Origin: JBOHBN01 sp050698355
GTDB lineage: Bacteria; Actinomycetota; Actinomycetes; Streptosporangiales; WHST01
Direction of reading: 5' to 3'
NCBI GenBank assembly: GCA_050698355.1
Contig: JBOHBN010000230.1
Location: 1-7,958 of the forward strand
Length of the DNA stretch: 7,958 nt
Positions 5,899-7,958 of this stretch are shown in pieces; position 1 is the first letter of the stretch, and each line of letters begins with the position of its first letter. A program made the position numbers and the translations under genes. The notes below the pieces were generated by a model. It was not told the DNA's origin, searched no databases, and was given only the letters and a program-made list of their open reading frames with translations.

Positions 5899-7047
5899 TC
5901 AGCCGGCGGACGGGCTGTCGATGCCGCGCGGCAACCGGTCGCGGTCCCAGTCGAGCTCGCGTACGGCCGCGTCGAAGGCGTACCTATCGGTCATGCCCGC
6001 AACGTACGCGACGGCAGCGCGTACGGCCGCCGAGGATCCTGGCGGCGCCGGGGCCGGCTCGGGCAGAACGTGCGGGTGCGCGGCGTAGTGCTCGACCAGC
6101 GCGCAGAGCACCGACACCACAGCGGCGCTCTGCGCCTGCGACTCCGGCCGGGCGTAGATGCGCTTGTAGTTGAACGCCCGCAGGCCGGCGAGCAGCGCAG
6201 CGGGCTCGTCGCGCATGCCGACCACACCAGTGGCGCTGGCGCAGTCGACGACCGCGTGGATGAACGTCTCCAGCTGCTGGCCGCGGGTGCGACCGCAGCC
6301 GCGGGCGACCTCGTCCGGTAGGTCCGCGAGGCGCACGACGCCCGCGTGCACGGCGTCCTCCAGATCGTGCGCGCTGTACGCGATCCGGTCGGCCCAGCTC
6401 ACCACCGAACCCTCCGGCGTGGCCGGCGCCGGGCGGGACCACGAGTGGTTGCGGATCCCGTCGAGGGTCTCCCGGCACAGGTTCAGCGGCGCGAGCACCA
6501 CGTCGGCGCCCCACACGGCGTGGTCGTACCCCTCGGGCACGTACGAGTCGAACGCGATCTCGCTCGCATGACCTCCGGGCCCGTGCCCGCAGTCGTGTCC
6601 GAGCGCGATGGCCTCGGTCAGCGCGACGTTAAGGCCGGTCGCCCGTGCGATGCTCGCCGCGACCTGGGCCACCTCCAGCGCGTGCGTCAGCCGTGTGCGC
6701 TGATGGTCCGCGGGGAAGACGAACACCTGTGTCTTGCCGGCGAGCCGACGGAACGCCGCGGAGTGCAGGACGCGGTCGCGGTCGCGTTCGAAGCAGGTGC
6801 GCTCCTGGTCCGGCTGCTCTGGCCGCACCCGGTCACCGGCGTCGTTCGCTCGCGTCGCACCCCCGGCCAGGAGCCGTTCCTCGAGATCCTCGCGGGCCGC
6901 GCGACCGTTCGGCTGCGCAGGCGTCAGCAGTGCTTCCGCCTCGCTGTGCGCGGTGACGATTCCGTCCCGTGCCGCGTACCCGGCCATCGTCGCCGCCCAC
7001 GCACGCGAGCGGTCGGCCGCGCGTGCGTCCGAGAAATCGGGTGTCAT
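5899..7047 (-). CDS. dgt: dGTPase-like HD-domain dNTP triphosphohydrolase
   Basis: This 382-aa protein belongs to the Dgt family, which hydrolyses dNTPs to deoxynucleoside and tripolyphosphate and so lowers dNTP pools. The family core is clear: FERDRDRVLHSAAFRRLAGK (87-104), then KTQVF, the first metal ligand His122 in RLTHALEV, His151-Asp152 in GHDCGH with His155 and His160, and Asp220 in WADRIAY; the C-terminal AGMTDRYA is also typical. The loop usually written HPPFGHNGE reads HGPGGHASE here, and the FEGNAQ-type motif is replaced by YDHAVW, so substrate preference may differ. The N-terminus before the core is about 85 residues and low in motifs, longer than usual. The start is ATG at 7047, 34 nt after ppdK, with only a weak GGGGA upstream. 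Earlier in-frame codons lie inside ppdK and encode an Arg/Ser-rich non-protein-like run, so they were not used. The inverted repeat at 5849-5893 follows the stop. Confidence 0.87.
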   Translation of the reverse strand: MTPDFSDARAADRSRAWAATMAGYAARDGIVTAHSEAEALLTPAQPNGRAAREDLEERLLAGGATRANDAGDRVRPEQPDQERTCFERDRDRVLHSAAFRRLAGKTQVFVFPADHQRTRLTHALEVAQVAASIARATGLNVALTEAIALGHDCGHGPGGHASEIAFDSYVPEGYDHAVWGADVVLAPLNLCRETLDGIRNHSWSRPAPATPEGSVVSWADRIAYSAHDLEDAVHAGVVRLADLPDEVARGCGRTRGQQLETFIHAVVDCASATGVVGMRDEPAALLAGLRAFNYKRIYARPESQAQSAAVVSVLCALVEHYAAHPHVLPEPAPAPPGSSAAVRAAVAYVAGMTDRYAFDAAVRELDWDRDRLPRGIDSPSAG

Positions 7048-7081
7048 AGCACCAGGATCCCCGGACGCACCGACACCCGCG

Positions 7082-7958
7082 TCACGCCACGGCGGCGCGA
7101 CCCGCCTCCAGCCGCGCCACGGGGACGCGGAACGGCGAGCAGGACACGTAGTCGAGGCCGACCTCGTCGAAGAAGTGCACCGACTCGGGGTCGCCGCCGT
7201 GCTCGCCGCACACGCCGAGGTGGATGTCGGGCCGCGTGGCGCGGCCTTCCTCAATCGCGATCCGTACGAGCCGGCCGATGCCTTCCCGGTCGAGGGTCTC
7301 GAACGGCGACACCCCGAACACACCTTTCTCCAGGTACTGGGTGAAGAACGAGCCCTCCACGTCGTCGCGGCTGAAGCCCCAGCCGGTCTGCGTGAGGTCG
7401 TTCGTGCCGAACGAGAAGAAGTCGGCGGACTCGGCAATCTGGCCCGCGGTGAGCGCCGCGCGGGGCAGCTCGATCATCGTGCCGATCGGGATGCCGAGGC
7501 TGACGCCGTGCCGCTCCTCGACCTCGCCGATCACCCGGGCGCTCTCATCGCGGGTGATCTCCAGCTCCTGGACCGCACCGATCAGCGGGATCATCACCTC
7601 AGGCTGCGGGTCCTTGCCCGCCGTACGCAGCTCCGCGGCCGCCTCGGCGATCGCGCGCACCTGCATCGCGAACAGGCCGGGGACGGCGATGCCGAGCCGT
7701 ACACCGCGCAGACCGAGCATCGGGTTCTGCTCGTGCAACCGGCGTACCGCGGCGAGCAGCGTCTGTTGCCGGGATACGTCCTCGCCCCGCTCCTTGCCGA
7801 GCGCAACCTCGACCGACAGGTCGGTGAGGTCGGGCAGGAACTCGTGCAGCGGCGGGTCGATGAGGCGTACGGTCACCGGTAGGCCGTCCATGGCGGCGAA
7901 GATGCCCTTGAAGTCGTCGCGCTGGAGCGGCTCGAGCGCGTCGAGCGCGTGCTGCCGC
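7082..7958 (-). CDS. ppdK: pyruvate, phosphate dikinase, C-terminal part
   Basis: PPDK interconverts pyruvate, ATP and phosphate with phosphoenolpyruvate, AMP and pyrophosphate in the cytoplasm, joining glycolysis and gluconeogenesis. The window holds the last 291 residues; the gene continues beyond base 7958, and the complete enzyme is usually about 870-900 aa. What is visible is the PEP/pyruvate-binding TIM barrel: DFKGIFAAMDGLPVTVRLID with the substrate-binding Arg, PPLHEF, NPMLGLRGVRLG, PEVMIPLIG, GTMIELPRA with a metal-binding Glu, FFSFGTNDLTQ with a metal-binding Asp, and LGVCGEHGG with the catalytic Cys (codon at 7208-7210). DGLP..RL..PPLHEF and GTNDLTQ set PPDK apart from PEP synthase and enzyme I. 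The ATG at 7891 is internal, since the same frame reads upstream into RDDFKGIFAA without a stop. It lies 34 nt upstream of dgt on the same strand, so cotranscription is likely. Confidence 0.95.
   Translation of the reverse strand, partial: RQHALDALEPLQRDDFKGIFAAMDGLPVTVRLIDPPLHEFLPDLTDLSVEVALGKERGEDVSRQQTLLAAVRRLHEQNPMLGLRGVRLGIAVPGLFAMQVRAIAEAAAELRTAGKDPQPEVMIPLIGAVQELEITRDESARVIGEVEERHGVSLGIPIGTMIELPRAALTAGQIAESADFFSFGTNDLTQTGWGFSRDDVEGSFFTQYLEKGVFGVSPFETLDREGIGRLVRIAIEEGRATRPDIHLGVCGEHGGDPESVHFFDEVGLDYVSCSPFRVPVARLEAGRAAVA

Noticed and set aside
7048..7437. Upstream extension of dgt inside ppdK
   Set aside because: The extra 130 codons overlap the catalytic end of ppdK in another frame and encode an Arg/Ser/Ala-rich run. 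The ATG at 7047 follows the ppdK stop and is the sensible start.
6346..7882. Long plus-strand open frames opposite dgt and ppdK
   Set aside because: Compositionally biased shadows overlapping two solid genes.
7891..7891. ATG at 7891 as the start of a short PPDK-like protein
   Set aside because: The frame stays open to the window edge and encodes further conserved PPDK sequence, so the gene is cut by the window, not truncated.

Overview
The window is high-GC DNA with dense minus-strand coding, GTG starts in at least four of the genes, few clear Shine-Dalgarno sites and long spurious antisense reading frames. Together with the protein types (a HrdA/SigB-like sigma factor, actinobacterial-style DnaG, PPDK, a small YtxH-like protein and a lipoprotein M1 peptidase) this points to an actinomycete. 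Family level cannot be fixed from sequence alone; a Propionibacteriales- or Pseudonocardiales-type genome would fit.

Layout, left to right. Bases 1-68 hold no recognisable gene. Two tRNA genes lie on the minus strand: one with anticodon CAT (elongator Met or lysidine-type Ile2, 3' CCA encoded) and tRNA-Asn(GTT) (CCA not encoded), with a stem-loop between them and another just upstream of tRNA-Asn. One small plus-strand gene (92 aa, YtxH-like, one membrane segment) follows, and its stop codon nearly abuts that of the convergent M1-family metallopeptidase lipoprotein. The rest is a single minus-strand series that, in transcription order, runs: ppdK (only the C-terminal third is in the window), a dgt-like HD-domain dNTP triphosphohydrolase, a perfect 15-bp inverted repeat, dnaG (primase), a group 1/2 sigma-70 factor, a 161-aa conserved-type protein of unknown function, and the M1 lipoprotein.

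The core of the window is dgt-dnaG-sigma, a set linking dNTP pool control, replication priming and transcription initiation. It recalls the rpsU-dnaG-rpoD macromolecular synthesis operon of enterobacteria, here with no ribosomal protein gene. The long hairpin 5 nt after the dgt stop, followed by a TACACT hexamer 7 nt upstream of the likely dnaG GTG start, suggests that dgt transcription ends or is attenuated there and that dnaG restarts from its own promoter, perhaps as a leaderless message. The 161-aa gene and the M1 lipoprotein gene are separated by 3 nt and are probably translationally coupled.

The gene content is mostly housekeeping. I see no mobile element, CRISPR array, phage gene or clearly new multi-gene system. 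The observations most worth a second look are the 15-bp inverted repeat (possibly a dispersed element or special terminator), the hairpin upstream of tRNA-Asn whose loop holds a candidate -35 for the opposite gene, and the atypical active-site loop of the Dgt-like protein.
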